A DNA stretch of 64,000 bases from UMGS692 sp963653425 (GTDB lineage Bacteria; Bacillota; Clostridia; Christensenellales; CAG-314), in NCBI GenBank assembly GCA_963653425.1, contig CAVJWC010000001.1, positions 1-64,000 on the forward strand. The letters are read 5' to 3'. Below the pieces are notes generated by a model. It saw only the letters and a program-made list of their open reading frames with translations. It was not told the DNA's origin and searched no databases. Shown here piece after piece: positions 47,517 to 55,937 of the stretch (its first letter is position 1; the number at the start of each line of letters is the position of its first letter). The translations under genes were made by a program, and so were the position numbers.

Positions 47517-48263
47517 ATGGTTAGACTCAACAAATTCATGGCGGACTGCGGAGTAGACAGCAGAAGAGCCTGCGATAAGATAATTTCCGAAGGCAGAGTA
47601 AAGGTTAACGGAAAAACCGTTACCGAACTCGGAACGGTTATAAACGAACTTAACGACAGCGTTTCGGTGGACGGAAGAAGAATCAACGAAGTCAAAAAGA
47701 CGTACTACGTTATGCTTCATAAGCCCAAGGGCTACGTTACTACGGTTAAGGACGACAAAGGCAGAAAAACCGTTATGGATTTGGTAAAGATCCGCACGCG
47801 TCTTTTCCCCGTAGGCAGACTGGATTACGATACGGAAGGCTTGCTTATTTTAACCAACGACGGAGAGTTCGCTCAGGCGATTACCCATCCGAGCAGTGAA
47901 ATCAGCAAGACTTACGTTGCGAGAATCAAAGGCAAACTCAGTAAAACCGAGCTTTACGCCCTTCGTAACGGCGTGGAAGTAGACGGTAAACTTACCGCTC
48001 CCGCAACGGTAAAAGTGCTCGAAGAAAGCGACGACGAATCGAGAATCGAAATCGTTATCACCGAGGGAAGAAACCATCAGGTCAAAAAAATGTTCGAGGC
48101 AGTCGGCAAGGAAGTCAAGTTCCTGAAGCGCACGAAAATCGGCGATCTTCGTCTCGGAGGACTTTCGAGAGGCGAATACAAGATTCTCGGACAGAAAGAA
48201 ATCGACATTCTGAAAAAGCCGCTGGTTAAAAAAGAAATCATCGACGGCGATAAAAGAAAATAA
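47517..48263 (+). CDS. rluB: 23S rRNA pseudouridine synthase, RsuA/RluB family
   Basis: A 248-residue RNA-modifying enzyme. The S4 RNA-binding domain occupies residues 1-60 (RLNKFMADCGVDSRRACDKI), followed by the catalytic domain with the Asp in GRLDYDTEGLLILTND and the C-terminal motif ITEGRNHQVKKMF. The family modifies uridine in ribosomal RNA; in Bacillota the RluB type acts on 23S rRNA, and the exact position here is inferred. It is co-transcribed with the kinase-like gene 18 bases downstream. Confidence 0.9.
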   Translation: MVRLNKFMADCGVDSRRACDKIISEGRVKVNGKTVTELGTVINELNDSVSVDGRRINEVKKTYYVMLHKPKGYVTTVKDDKGRKTVMDLVKIRTRLFPVGRLDYDTEGLLILTNDGEFAQAITHPSSEISKTYVARIKGKLSKTELYALRNGVEVDGKLTAPATVKVLEESDDESRIEIVITEGRNHQVKKMFEAVGKEVKFLKRTKIGDLRLGGLSRGEYKILGQKEIDILKKPLVKKEIIDGDKRK

Positions 48264-48281
48264 TAATATCGGAGGGTGTTT

Positions 48282-48902
48282 ATGAAAAAAATTATCACGA
48301 TCGGAAGAGAATTCGGCAGCGGAGGAAGAGAACTCGGCAAACAGCTTGCGAATAAGCTCGGAATAGCTTATTACGACAACGAAATAGTCGAAGAAATCGC
48401 AAAACAGACGTCGCTTTCAGAACAGTACGTAAAGGAAATTCTTTCGTCTAAACCCATGTCCGTAGTTCCTGCGGCAGTCGGAAGAACCTTCTTCGTTCCT
48501 TTCGATTATCACACCAACGTCAGCCTTGAAATTTTCAACGCTCAGAGTAAAGTTATTCAGGAAATGGCGTCTAAAAGCGAATGCGTTATCGTCGGAAGAT
48601 GCGCGGACTACATTCTTAAAGACTTCGAACCCTTCAGAATTTTCGTTTACGCCGATATGGAATACAAGATGGCTCGTTGTCGCGAACGCGCTCACGAAGG
48701 CGAAGATCTGACCGATAAGAGACTTAAAAAGGACATCGTTGCCGTCGACAAGGCAAGAGCTCAGTATTACGAATTCTACACGGGACAGACGTGGGGCGAT
48801 AAGCTCAATTACGACATCTGCGTAAATACCACCAATTCCGATATTTCGGTAGTCGTAGACGCTCTGGCTAAGATGTTCGTTGAAGCTCAGAAACAGAATT
48901 AA
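48282..48902 (+). CDS. Cytidylate-kinase-like protein
   Basis: A 206-residue P-loop protein of the Cytidylate_kin2 group. The start is the ATG at 48282, because a GGAGG site ends 6 bases before it; the GTG at 48276 would abut the site. The N-terminus ITIGREFGSGGRELGK is the family P-loop, whose GxxxxGGR form differs from classical Walker A. A lid-like basic region follows near residues 130-150. True CMP kinase activity is not established for this group. It is the second gene of the rluB operon. Confidence 0.85.
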   Translation: MKKIITIGREFGSGGRELGKQLANKLGIAYYDNEIVEEIAKQTSLSEQYVKEILSSKPMSVVPAAVGRTFFVPFDYHTNVSLEIFNAQSKVIQEMASKSECVIVGRCADYILKDFEPFRIFVYADMEYKMARCRERAHEGEDLTDKRLKKDIVAVDKARAQYYEFYTGQTWGDKLNYDICVNTTNSDISVVVDALAKMFVEAQKQN

Positions 48903-48972
48903 CGAAAGCTAGTAAACACAAAAATCGTTAAAATTACCGATTAAAATTATTGAACGATAAAACCATAAAACG

Positions 48973-49002
48973 AAAGAAGCGACTTAAAGTCGCTTCTTTT
49001 TT
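48973..49002 (+). terminator. Terminator of the rluB operon
   Basis: An 11-bp perfect stem AAAGAAGCGAC/GTCGCTTCTTT with a 5-base loop and a T run. Confidence 0.9.
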
Positions 49003-49085
49003 AATTAAAAATCGTTTTTACGGGCAGATAAATCCGACTGAATCGTTTATTCCGAGATAACGCCGTTCACTCTCGGATACAAGCC

Positions 49086-49802
49086 TTAAATTCGCTCCGG
49101 AACAAAGTCGTTCGGATTAAAATCTTCCTTTTCTGCCGTCACGCACAAAATTCCGCTTTGAACGGAAATTCTGCATTCGTTGGAAAATGTGTTGCTTATT
49201 CCGAGGGGGAAAAGATTGGTGAGCGTGTAGTTATCAAGGAGATATTCCGTTCCCGTTTCGGTAACGCCTTGAGAAACGTCCGAGAGAGAAAACACCGAAA
49301 AAGTCGTCTTTTTGTCCGTTTTCATAGTCACCGCATTCAGAGGAACGTCTCTTTTTACTTGTATTTTTTCCGTTGCGGGAACGTCCTCCGCGTAGCTTCT
49401 GTCTTTGCTTGTAAGTACAAAAACGACTTCTCCGTTTCCTACGGCGAAAGCCTGCTTGCCAAGCCCCGAAAGAAGGGCGAGAAGCTGAATGTTCGCAAAG
49501 GTGTGGTCGCTTCTTCCGCCTACCGCGCCGTAAAGCACGAATTTATCGAATCCGCGTTTAAGTCCTTCCGTTACGGCTATATACGAGTCGGTGTAGTCCT
49601 TGACCGTCGGAAAAACTTCGGCTTCCGCGTCGGGAATATATCCCAAAGAATCGAAATCTCCGAGTATGAGATCGGGTTTTATGTTAAATCTCCGAGTTGT
49701 TTTATATCCGCCGTCAGCCGCAATAACGAAATCGCCTTCCTTTACGGGCGGTTTTTCACGGCAATTATCGAGCGCGCAGAATATTATACAGGTTCCGTTC
49801 AT
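49086..49802 (-). CDS. thiN: Thiamine diphosphokinase
   Basis: A 238-residue cytosolic enzyme that converts thiamine to thiamine diphosphate. Family motifs are AADGG, GDFDS, KDYTDS (substrate Lys/Asp) and GGRSDH. The C-terminal beta domain runs from about residue 145. A GGAG site precedes the ATG. It has its own promoter and a leader of about 160 bases that contains a strong hairpin but no thiamine-pyrophosphate riboswitch core (no CTGAGA). In many Firmicutes thiN follows rsgA-rpe; here it stands alone. Confidence 0.92.
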   Translation of the reverse strand: MNGTCIIFCALDNCREKPPVKEGDFVIAADGGYKTTRRFNIKPDLILGDFDSLGYIPDAEAEVFPTVKDYTDSYIAVTEGLKRGFDKFVLYGAVGGRSDHTFANIQLLALLSGLGKQAFAVGNGEVVFVLTSKDRSYAEDVPATEKIQVKRDVPLNAVTMKTDKKTTFSVFSLSDVSQGVTETGTEYLLDNYTLTNLFPLGISNTFSNECRISVQSGILCVTAEKEDFNPNDFVPERI

Positions 49803-49884
49803 TTGTCTCCGCTTTGATTTTCCTCGTAACGAGACGAAGAAAATCTTTGTGTTTTTTCAAAAGGTTAGTTTATTGCAGTGCAGT

Positions 49885-49940
49885 CATTCCGTTTTTCGTG
49901 ACCGATTCTATAAAAACAATCGGTTATAACGAACGGAATG
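49885..49940 (-). promoter_or_regulatory. Two-tier hairpin in the thiN leader
   Basis: On the - strand CATTCCGTT pairs with AACGGAATG (9 bp, 49932-49940 with 49885-49893), enclosing an asymmetric internal loop and an inner 7-bp stem ACCGATT/AATCGGT (49918-49924 with 49901-49907). It lies about 25 bases after the predicted transcript start. It could be a regulatory RNA element or a protein-binding site. Confidence 0.6.
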
Positions 49941-49969
49941 CTTTTACTTATATAGCTTTATGCTTAAAT

Positions 49970-49998
49970 AATATAGCACATATTCGTGTATTTTTCAA
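49970..49998 (-). promoter_or_regulatory. Sigma-A promoter of thiN
   Basis: On the - strand TTGAAA (49993-49998) and TATATT (49970-49975) are 17 bases apart, with TG one base before the -10. It is back to back with the aacS promoter, 7 bases away. Confidence 0.72.
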
Positions 49999-50005
49999 GT
50001 AAAAC

Positions 50006-50034
50006 TTGACAGATTAAAATAATTGGTATATACT
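50006..50034 (+). promoter_or_regulatory. Sigma-A promoter of the acetoacetyl-CoA synthetase gene
   Basis: TTGACA and TATACT are 17 bases apart. The leader is about 85 bases. Confidence 0.75.
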
Positions 50035-50126
50035 TAACTTGTTTCGGATTTTTTGCGGACATTTTTTTGCCTGCGACGATTCCGCGGACAAAGCAATTAC
50101 GATAATGTTATTATATGGAGAAAGAA

Positions 50127-52085
50127 ATGCACGATTTACTTTGGACTCCGTCGAAAGAAAGAATCGAAAAGACGGAAATGTATGCTTTTATGCAGTATGT
50201 AAACGAAAAGAAAGGTCTTAATCTCAGCAATTATCGCGAACTTTACGGTTTTTCCGTTGATCGCGCGGAAGAATTCTGGGATCTTCTCTGGAAATATTTC
50301 GGCGTTATATCCACGCCTTACACCAAAGTCGTGGACGACATCAAAAAAATGCCGGGTGCAGATTGGTTCGTAGGAGCTAAACTCAATTACGCGGAAAATA
50401 TGCTTAAATACACGGGCAAAGAAGAAGCCATCGTATTTATAGGCGAAAATTCCGTAAGAAAGAGCATTACGCGCGACGAACTTAAAAGCGAAGTAATCCG
50501 TCTTGCCAAGGCTTTCAGAAAGGAAGGCGTAGGCGTTGGCGACAGAGTATGCGGATATATGCCCAACACCGCCGAAACGGTTATCGCTATGCTGGCAACC
50601 ACGGCTCTCGGCGCAACGTGGTGTTCGTGCGCTACCGATATAGGTACGGGCGCGGCTATCGACAGGCTCGGACAGGTAGAACCCAAGATTCTCGTAACTA
50701 CCGACGGTTACTATTATAAAGGAAAAGTCTTTGACGTTACGGCTAACGTTAAAGTTATCGCGGCAGGTATTCCTTCCGTAAAGAGAGTAGTCGTTTCTCA
50801 TTACGCAGGCGACGAAAACAAAGCTCTCGACATAGAAAACGCCGTTCGTTGGAACGAATATATAGATAAGGAAAACGATTCCGATTTCGAATTCGTTAAA
50901 GTCGACGCACACGATCCTCTCGTCGTTATGTTCAGTTCGGGTACGACGGGAAAACCCAAATGTATGGTTCAGTCGGTAGGCGGTATCCTTATCAATCAGC
51001 TTAAAGAACTCATTCTTCATCACGACATAAAAGAAGGCGACAGACTTCTTTATATAACGACGTGCAGCTGGATGATGTGGAACTGGCAGGCTTCGGCTCT
51101 CGGAGCGGGCGCAACCATAATTCTTTACGACGGCAATCCTTCTTATCCCGATACGGCTGCGATATGGCGTATCGTAAAGGAAGAAAAAGTTACCGTATTC
51201 GGTCTTTCCGCAAGTTATATACATTCTCTTCTTGCTTCGGACTTCTCGGTTAAGAAAGAAGTGGGAGATCTTCCCTGTCTTAAATGTATCTCTCAGACGG
51301 GTTCGGCTCTTTCCGACGAAGGCTTCAAGTACGTTTACAGAGAAATCAAGAGCGACCTTCATTTCAGCTCCATTGCGGGCGGAACTGACATCAACGGTTG
51401 CTTTGCTTCGGGTAACCCCATAAGCCCCGTTTACTCCAACGAACTTCAGGCTCCCGGTCTCGGTATGGCGATAGACTGCTTCGACGTAGACGGTAAACCC
51501 GTAAGAGACGTTCAGGGCGAACTCGTTTGCAAGCAGGCTGCTCCCTCTATGCCTTTAAGATTCTGGAACGATCCTACGGGCGAAAGATACCACAACGCAT
51601 ACTTCACTATGTTCCCGGGTATCTGGCAACACGGCGATTACGTGGTAATCAGCAGTCAGACGGGCGGAATCACCTTCTACGGAAGAAGCGACAGCGTTCT
51701 TAAACCGTCGGGCGTTCGTATCGGTACCGCCGAAATCTACAATCAGGTAGCTAAGGTTAACGCCGTTTCCGATTGCATAGCCATCGGTCAGAACTATCAC
51801 GACGACCAGAGAATAATTCTGTTCGTAACGCTTAAAGACGGCTTTACTCTCACGGAAGACCTGAAAAAAGAAATCAAGACCGTGCTCAGAGTAAACGCTT
51901 CTCCCCGTCACGTACCCGCGCTTATTTTCGCCGTTCCCGACATTCCGAGAACGCTTAACGGTAAGAAAGTCGAAAGTGCCGTTACCAATATCGTTAACGG
52001 CAGAGCGGTAACCAACAGAGACGCTCTTTCCAATCCCGACTCTCTCGATTACTACGAGAAACTTCTTCCCGAACTTAATAAGTAA
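50127..52085 (+). CDS. Acetoacetyl-CoA synthetase
   Basis: A 652-residue adenylate-forming enzyme that activates acetoacetate (or a close acid) to its CoA thioester with ATP. The ATG at 50127 has GGAG 6 bases upstream; the ATG at 50115 overlaps that site. The N-terminus LLWTPSKERIEKTEMYAF is characteristic of the acetoacetyl-CoA ligase group rather than Acs. The AMP-binding motif is FSSGTTGKPK, followed by GGTDINGCF, and HGDYVVISSQTGGITFYGR with a C-terminal catalytic Lys in LNGKKVE. It is monocistronic. The acetoacetate preference is from family resemblance. Confidence 0.87.
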   Translation: MHDLLWTPSKERIEKTEMYAFMQYVNEKKGLNLSNYRELYGFSVDRAEEFWDLLWKYFGVISTPYTKVVDDIKKMPGADWFVGAKLNYAENMLKYTGKEEAIVFIGENSVRKSITRDELKSEVIRLAKAFRKEGVGVGDRVCGYMPNTAETVIAMLATTALGATWCSCATDIGTGAAIDRLGQVEPKILVTTDGYYYKGKVFDVTANVKVIAAGIPSVKRVVVSHYAGDENKALDIENAVRWNEYIDKENDSDFEFVKVDAHDPLVVMFSSGTTGKPKCMVQSVGGILINQLKELILHHDIKEGDRLLYITTCSWMMWNWQASALGAGATIILYDGNPSYPDTAAIWRIVKEEKVTVFGLSASYIHSLLASDFSVKKEVGDLPCLKCISQTGSALSDEGFKYVYREIKSDLHFSSIAGGTDINGCFASGNPISPVYSNELQAPGLGMAIDCFDVDGKPVRDVQGELVCKQAAPSMPLRFWNDPTGERYHNAYFTMFPGIWQHGDYVVISSQTGGITFYGRSDSVLKPSGVRIGTAEIYNQVAKVNAVSDCIAIGQNYHDDQRIILFVTLKDGFTLTEDLKKEIKTVLRVNASPRHVPALIFAVPDIPRTLNGKKVESAVTNIVNGRAVTNRDALSNPDSLDYYEKLLPELNK

Positions 52086-52101
52086 TAATTTTTAACTTTT
52101 T

Positions 52102-52143
52102 CGGAGATAACGACGGCTGAGCTTTTCGTTATCTCCGTTTTTA
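52102..52143 (+). terminator. Terminator of the acetoacetyl-CoA synthetase gene
   Basis: A perfect 12-bp stem CGGAGATAACGA/TCGTTATCTCCG with a 12-base loop and T-rich tail. Confidence 0.9.
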
Positions 52144-52245
52144 TTATGAAAAGGCTTAACCCAAGAAACACCGCTACAAAAGCGTCTTAAAGACAAAATC
52201 GACGTTTTTTGCGAAAATGATTTATAAATCTATAGTCTTTCGGTG

Positions 52246-52274
52246 TTGACTTTTTAACGAATCGGCATTATAAT
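52246..52274 (+). promoter_or_regulatory. Sigma-A promoter of the lgt operon
   Basis: TTGACT and TATAAT are 17 bases apart. The leader of about 140 bases begins with a 17-base sequence (52283-52299) also found in the thiN leader. Confidence 0.8.
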
Positions 52275-52422
52275 TAACCTGTGCATTCCGTTCGTTATAT
52301 CTGTTCGTTGAATTAAACCCTTTGCGTTTATACCGATTTGCGATAAAGAATGTAACGCTACGTTATAATCTGCCCTATGCGAAATTTTTCTGGCGGATTT
52401 AATTAACCAAGGAGGAAATTCA

Positions 52423-53622
52423 ATGAATTTTTTATTGAATCCGGGCATAACCATATTCGGATTTACGATTTATTATTACGCGATAATTATCGTAACGGGT
52501 ATGGCTCTGGCTATATTTCTCATGCATTATTTTATGAAGAGAAAAGCTCTCGATCCCGACGATATGTACACCTACGTACTTATTATGTTGCCGGTAGCCA
52601 TTCTTTCGGCAAGACTGTATTTTTATCTTTTCCCCTATGAAGGACAAACTTCCGACTGGAGTACGTTTTTCCAGTTCAGAAACGGCGGTATAGCCATTTA
52701 CGGCGGAATTATAGGCGGTTTTCTTGCTATTCTGGTAACCAGCCTTGTCAAAAAGCAAAACACCTTCGATATAATCGACTGTATAATCCCCGGTCTTCTG
52801 ATAGCTCAGGCAATAGGCAGATGGGGCAACTTCGTAAATCAGGAAGCTTACGGTAATCTCGTAACCGATCCTTCTTTGCAGTGGTTCCCTTACGCCGTGT
52901 TTATAGAAAACAAAGGCGCCTGGTATCAGGCAACCTTCTTTTACGAAAGTTTTATAAATCTTATAGGCTTTATCGTACTTATGCTTCTTATCTTCAAGTG
53001 GAAGGGTATGAGAAGATATTTCGCCACGGCGTTTTATTTCTTGTGGTACGGAATGAACAGACTTATCGTCGAATCCATGAGATCGGACAGTCTTTATTTT
53101 GAATTTTTCGGAATAAAAACGGGTATCAAGGTTTCTCAGCTCGTTTCGGTTTGTCTGCTTTGTTTAGGAGTAATTCTTCTTATCGTAATCTACCGTAAGG
53201 AAATCAGACGAGGGCTGCAAAAGCTCTTCCATAGACCCGTAACGCCCATTCCCGAAAACTGGGCTACCGAAATGCGGGCATTTCCGCTTGCGTGGGCTAT
53301 GAGAGTTCAGGAACAGAAAGCTCTTGCCGAAGAAAAAGCCGACGCCGAGGAGAGTAAAGAAAAAGCAGGTACCACGGGTAGTGAAGAGAACGCCATGAAA
53401 GCCGACCGAGCCGACGCTTTCGTTTCGGAAGAAAAGCATTCGGACGCTTCTCCTGATAACGAAAATTCCGACGCTTCGGCAAAGGTAGACGTAGAAATCA
53501 AAAACCAACTTAACGAAGACTTTACTTACAACTGCGGATACAAGGACGGCGACGGATATTCTTTGGACGGAAACTCCGAGCCTGCCGACGATAACGCAGA
53601 ACGCAAGGATAATGAAAAATAA
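52423..53622 (+). CDS. lgt: Prolipoprotein diacylglyceryl transferase with acidic C-terminal extension
   Basis: A membrane enzyme that attaches diacylglycerol to the lipobox Cys of prolipoproteins, including those encoded in this window. About seven transmembrane segments span residues 8-265. The family signature is AIGRWGNFVNQE, and YESFINL follows in the later part. The last 120 residues (about 280-399) are hydrophilic, rich in Glu, Asp, Lys and Ala, and absent from ordinary Lgt proteins of about 270-290 residues. AAGGAGG precedes the ATG. It is co-transcribed with pncB and a DivIVA-like gene. Confidence 0.92.
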   Translation: MNFLLNPGITIFGFTIYYYAIIIVTGMALAIFLMHYFMKRKALDPDDMYTYVLIMLPVAILSARLYFYLFPYEGQTSDWSTFFQFRNGGIAIYGGIIGGFLAILVTSLVKKQNTFDIIDCIIPGLLIAQAIGRWGNFVNQEAYGNLVTDPSLQWFPYAVFIENKGAWYQATFFYESFINLIGFIVLMLLIFKWKGMRRYFATAFYFLWYGMNRLIVESMRSDSLYFEFFGIKTGIKVSQLVSVCLLCLGVILLIVIYRKEIRRGLQKLFHRPVTPIPENWATEMRAFPLAWAMRVQEQKALAEEKADAEESKEKAGTTGSEENAMKADRADAFVSEEKHSDASPDNENSDASAKVDVEIKNQLNEDFTYNCGYKDGDGYSLDGNSEPADDNAERKDNEK

Positions 53623-53668
53623 CTGAAAAGGAAAGTTCGTGCAGACTTTTTGCACGACGGAGGAAGAA

Positions 53669-55099
53669 ATGGAATTCAAAAGAAATCTTACGTTGCTCAC
53701 AGACTTTTACGAGCTGACGATGATGAACGGTTATCTCAAATACGGAATGGCTGATAAGCAAGCCGTTTTCGATTTGTTTTTCAGAGAAAACGAAGAAAGC
53801 GATTTTTGTATAGTAAGCGGAATTCAGCAGGTTGCCGATTATATAAGAGAGCTTCGTTTCGACGACGAAGACATAGAATATCTCAGAAAGACCTGCGGTT
53901 TCGGGGAAGATTTTCTCGAAAGGCTTAAAAACTTCCGTTTTACGGGCGATATATACGCGATGGAAGAGGGTACGATAGTTTATCCTCACGAACCTATTTT
54001 AACGGTAAAAGCGCCTATATTCGAAGCTCAGTTGCTTGAAAGCGCGCTTCTTTGTCTCGTGAACTTCGAAACGCTTATAGCTACCAAAGCCAACAGAATA
54101 GTGCGCGCTGCGGCTCCCGCCAAGGTAGTGGAATTCGGTCTCAGAAGAGCGCAGGCTCCCGACGCTTCCATTTACGGCGCAAGAGCGGCAGTCGTGGGCG
54201 GATGCGACTCCACGAGCAACGTTCTCTGCTGTCAGATGTTCGGCTTCCAGCCCAAAGGAACGCACGCTCACAGCTGGATTATGGCGTTCCCCGACGAACT
54301 CACGGCTTTCCGCGCTTACGCGGATTTGTTCCCCGACGGCTGTCTTCTTCTCGTAGATACTTACGATACGCTCGGAAGCGGCGTTCCCAACGCTATAAAG
54401 GTCTTTAACGAACTCAGAGCCAAAGGACACGAACCTGCGGGAATAAGACTGGACAGCGGCGACCTTGCGTATCTTTCCAAGCAGGCGAGAATGATGCTGG
54501 ATAACGCCGGCTTCCCCAACGCCAAGATTTTTGCCAGCGGAGACCTTGACGAATACACCATTCAGGACTTAAAACTTCAGGGTAGCAGAATAGACATTTA
54601 CGGCGTAGGAACTTACCTCATCACCAGCCACAACAATCCCAGTCTCGGCGGAGTTTATAAGCTTGCCGCTATGGAAGAAAACGGCGTTCTCGTTCCCAAG
54701 ATGAAGATTTCCGATAACCCCGTCAAGATTACCAACCCGGGATTCAAGAAAGTCATAAGAATCTTTTCCGAGAAGGAAAACAAAGCCGAAGCCGACGTTA
54801 TCTGTCTGAGAGACGAAGTTATCGACGAATCCAAACCTCTCGTTATCACCCATCCTACCGAAAGATGGAAGAAGAAAGAGTTTACGGAATATTATACGGT
54901 AGAACTTCAGAAACAGCTTTTCAGGAACGGCGAACTCGTTTATAAGCTTCCCACGATGGAAGAAATCGTCAAAAAAACCCAAAACAGCCTGAACAGTTTC
55001 TGGGAGGAATACACGAGGCTTTTAAGACCTCAGACTTACAAGGTAGACCTCAGCGACAAACTGTACGAGCTTAAACACGAAATGCTCAAAACGGAGTAA
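53669..55099 (+). CDS. pncB: Nicotinate phosphoribosyltransferase
   Basis: A 476-residue enzyme of NAD salvage that makes nicotinate mononucleotide from nicotinate and PRPP. The ATG at 53669 has GGAGG 5 bases upstream; the GTG at 53639 has no such site. Motifs include LTDFYELTM at the N-terminus, the substrate loop GTHAHSWIM (His regulating ATP coupling in the family), RLDSGDL and SGDLDE. Length and order are typical. It lies between lgt and the DivIVA-like gene, 46 bases after lgt. Confidence 0.92.
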   Translation: MEFKRNLTLLTDFYELTMMNGYLKYGMADKQAVFDLFFRENEESDFCIVSGIQQVADYIRELRFDDEDIEYLRKTCGFGEDFLERLKNFRFTGDIYAMEEGTIVYPHEPILTVKAPIFEAQLLESALLCLVNFETLIATKANRIVRAAAPAKVVEFGLRRAQAPDASIYGARAAVVGGCDSTSNVLCCQMFGFQPKGTHAHSWIMAFPDELTAFRAYADLFPDGCLLLVDTYDTLGSGVPNAIKVFNELRAKGHEPAGIRLDSGDLAYLSKQARMMLDNAGFPNAKIFASGDLDEYTIQDLKLQGSRIDIYGVGTYLITSHNNPSLGGVYKLAAMEENGVLVPKMKISDNPVKITNPGFKKVIRIFSEKENKAEADVICLRDEVIDESKPLVITHPTERWKKKEFTEYYTVELQKQLFRNGELVYKLPTMEEIVKKTQNSLNSFWEEYTRLLRPQTYKVDLSDKLYELKHEMLKTE

Positions 55100-55102
55100 A
55101 AA

Positions 55103-55729
55103 ATGGAAGCGAAACCTAATTTGAAACGATTCAAACTCACCTTCCGAGGTTACGACGTAGACGAAGTCGACGCTTATATGGAAAAAACCGAGAAGTACGA
55201 AGAATCTCTTAACGAGCAGAAAACCCGGATTTTCGAGCTTCTCGAACAGAACGAAAAGCTCAGGAAAGAAGCGGAGGAGCTTCGTCGCAGTCGTGACAAC
55301 ATTTCGTCCGCCCTTCTCGAAGCCACCAAAAAAGCCGACCAGATCGTAGCCGAAGCCAAAGGACTTGCCGACGCAGAAATAGAAAGAGTAAAGCTTTTTC
55401 AGTCGAAGTGGGAGTATTTTGCGGAAAAAATGCTGAGCGAACTCGCCCCCAAACAAAAACTTCTTTACGATAAACTTTCTCTGCGTATCGACGAAACTCT
55501 CAAAAAGTTCTCCAAGGAAACGGAAGAGAAGAACCTGAACGGCGGAGATTTCAGAGTGGCGGAAGAGAGTGCGGAGCGTCTTAAAGCGGAAACCGACGCT
55601 GTGGTTTCGCTTGTTGGTCGTGCGTCTCAAAAGCCCGTTGAAGGCGAAAAAGTCGTTCACGCCATCGAACTCGACGAAGTTTACGACACTTCCGAAAGCC
55701 TCGAGGATTTGCTCGGAGAATTAGGTTAA
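55103..55729 (+). CDS. DivIVA-like coiled-coil protein
   Basis: A 208-residue protein. The N-terminal segment FKLTFRGYDVDEVDAYM matches the DivIVA/GpsB membrane-binding motif, followed by a coiled coil (about residues 30-100). The C-terminal half is charged and less regular. DivIVA-type proteins mark curved membranes and organise division or sporulation; the precise role here is unknown. It starts 3 bases after pncB. Confidence 0.8.
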   Translation: MEAKPNLKRFKLTFRGYDVDEVDAYMEKTEKYEESLNEQKTRIFELLEQNEKLRKEAEELRRSRDNISSALLEATKKADQIVAEAKGLADAEIERVKLFQSKWEYFAEKMLSELAPKQKLLYDKLSLRIDETLKKFSKETEEKNLNGGDFRVAEESAERLKAETDAVVSLVGRASQKPVEGEKVVHAIELDEVYDTSESLEDLLGELG

Positions 55730-55830
55730 AAACCCGAATTAAGTTAAACTCGCGAAAAGTCCCGTAAAGGCAGAAATTCGCCTTGCGCAAACCTTTTCGG
55801 TTGACTTAAACGAAATTATAAAGCAAACGA

Positions 55831-55866
55831 AAAACGCCCGTAACCGTATCGGTTCAGGCGTTTTTT
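55831..55866. terminator. Bidirectional terminator between convergent genes
   Basis: AAAACGCC/GGCGTTTT enclosing an inner AACCG/CGGTT helix, with A and T runs on both sides. It serves the lgt operon (+) and the PAP2 gene (-). Confidence 0.85.
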
Positions 55867-55937
55867 AGTCTGAAAGTTTATTAAGAAGCATTCCGTTCAG
55901 GGTAATATCGACAAAGAGAGTCACGCCGAAGTTTACT

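Noticed and set aside
49803..49963. TPP riboswitch upstream of thiN
   Set aside because: The conserved CTGAGA core and its partner are absent; only an unrelated hairpin is present.
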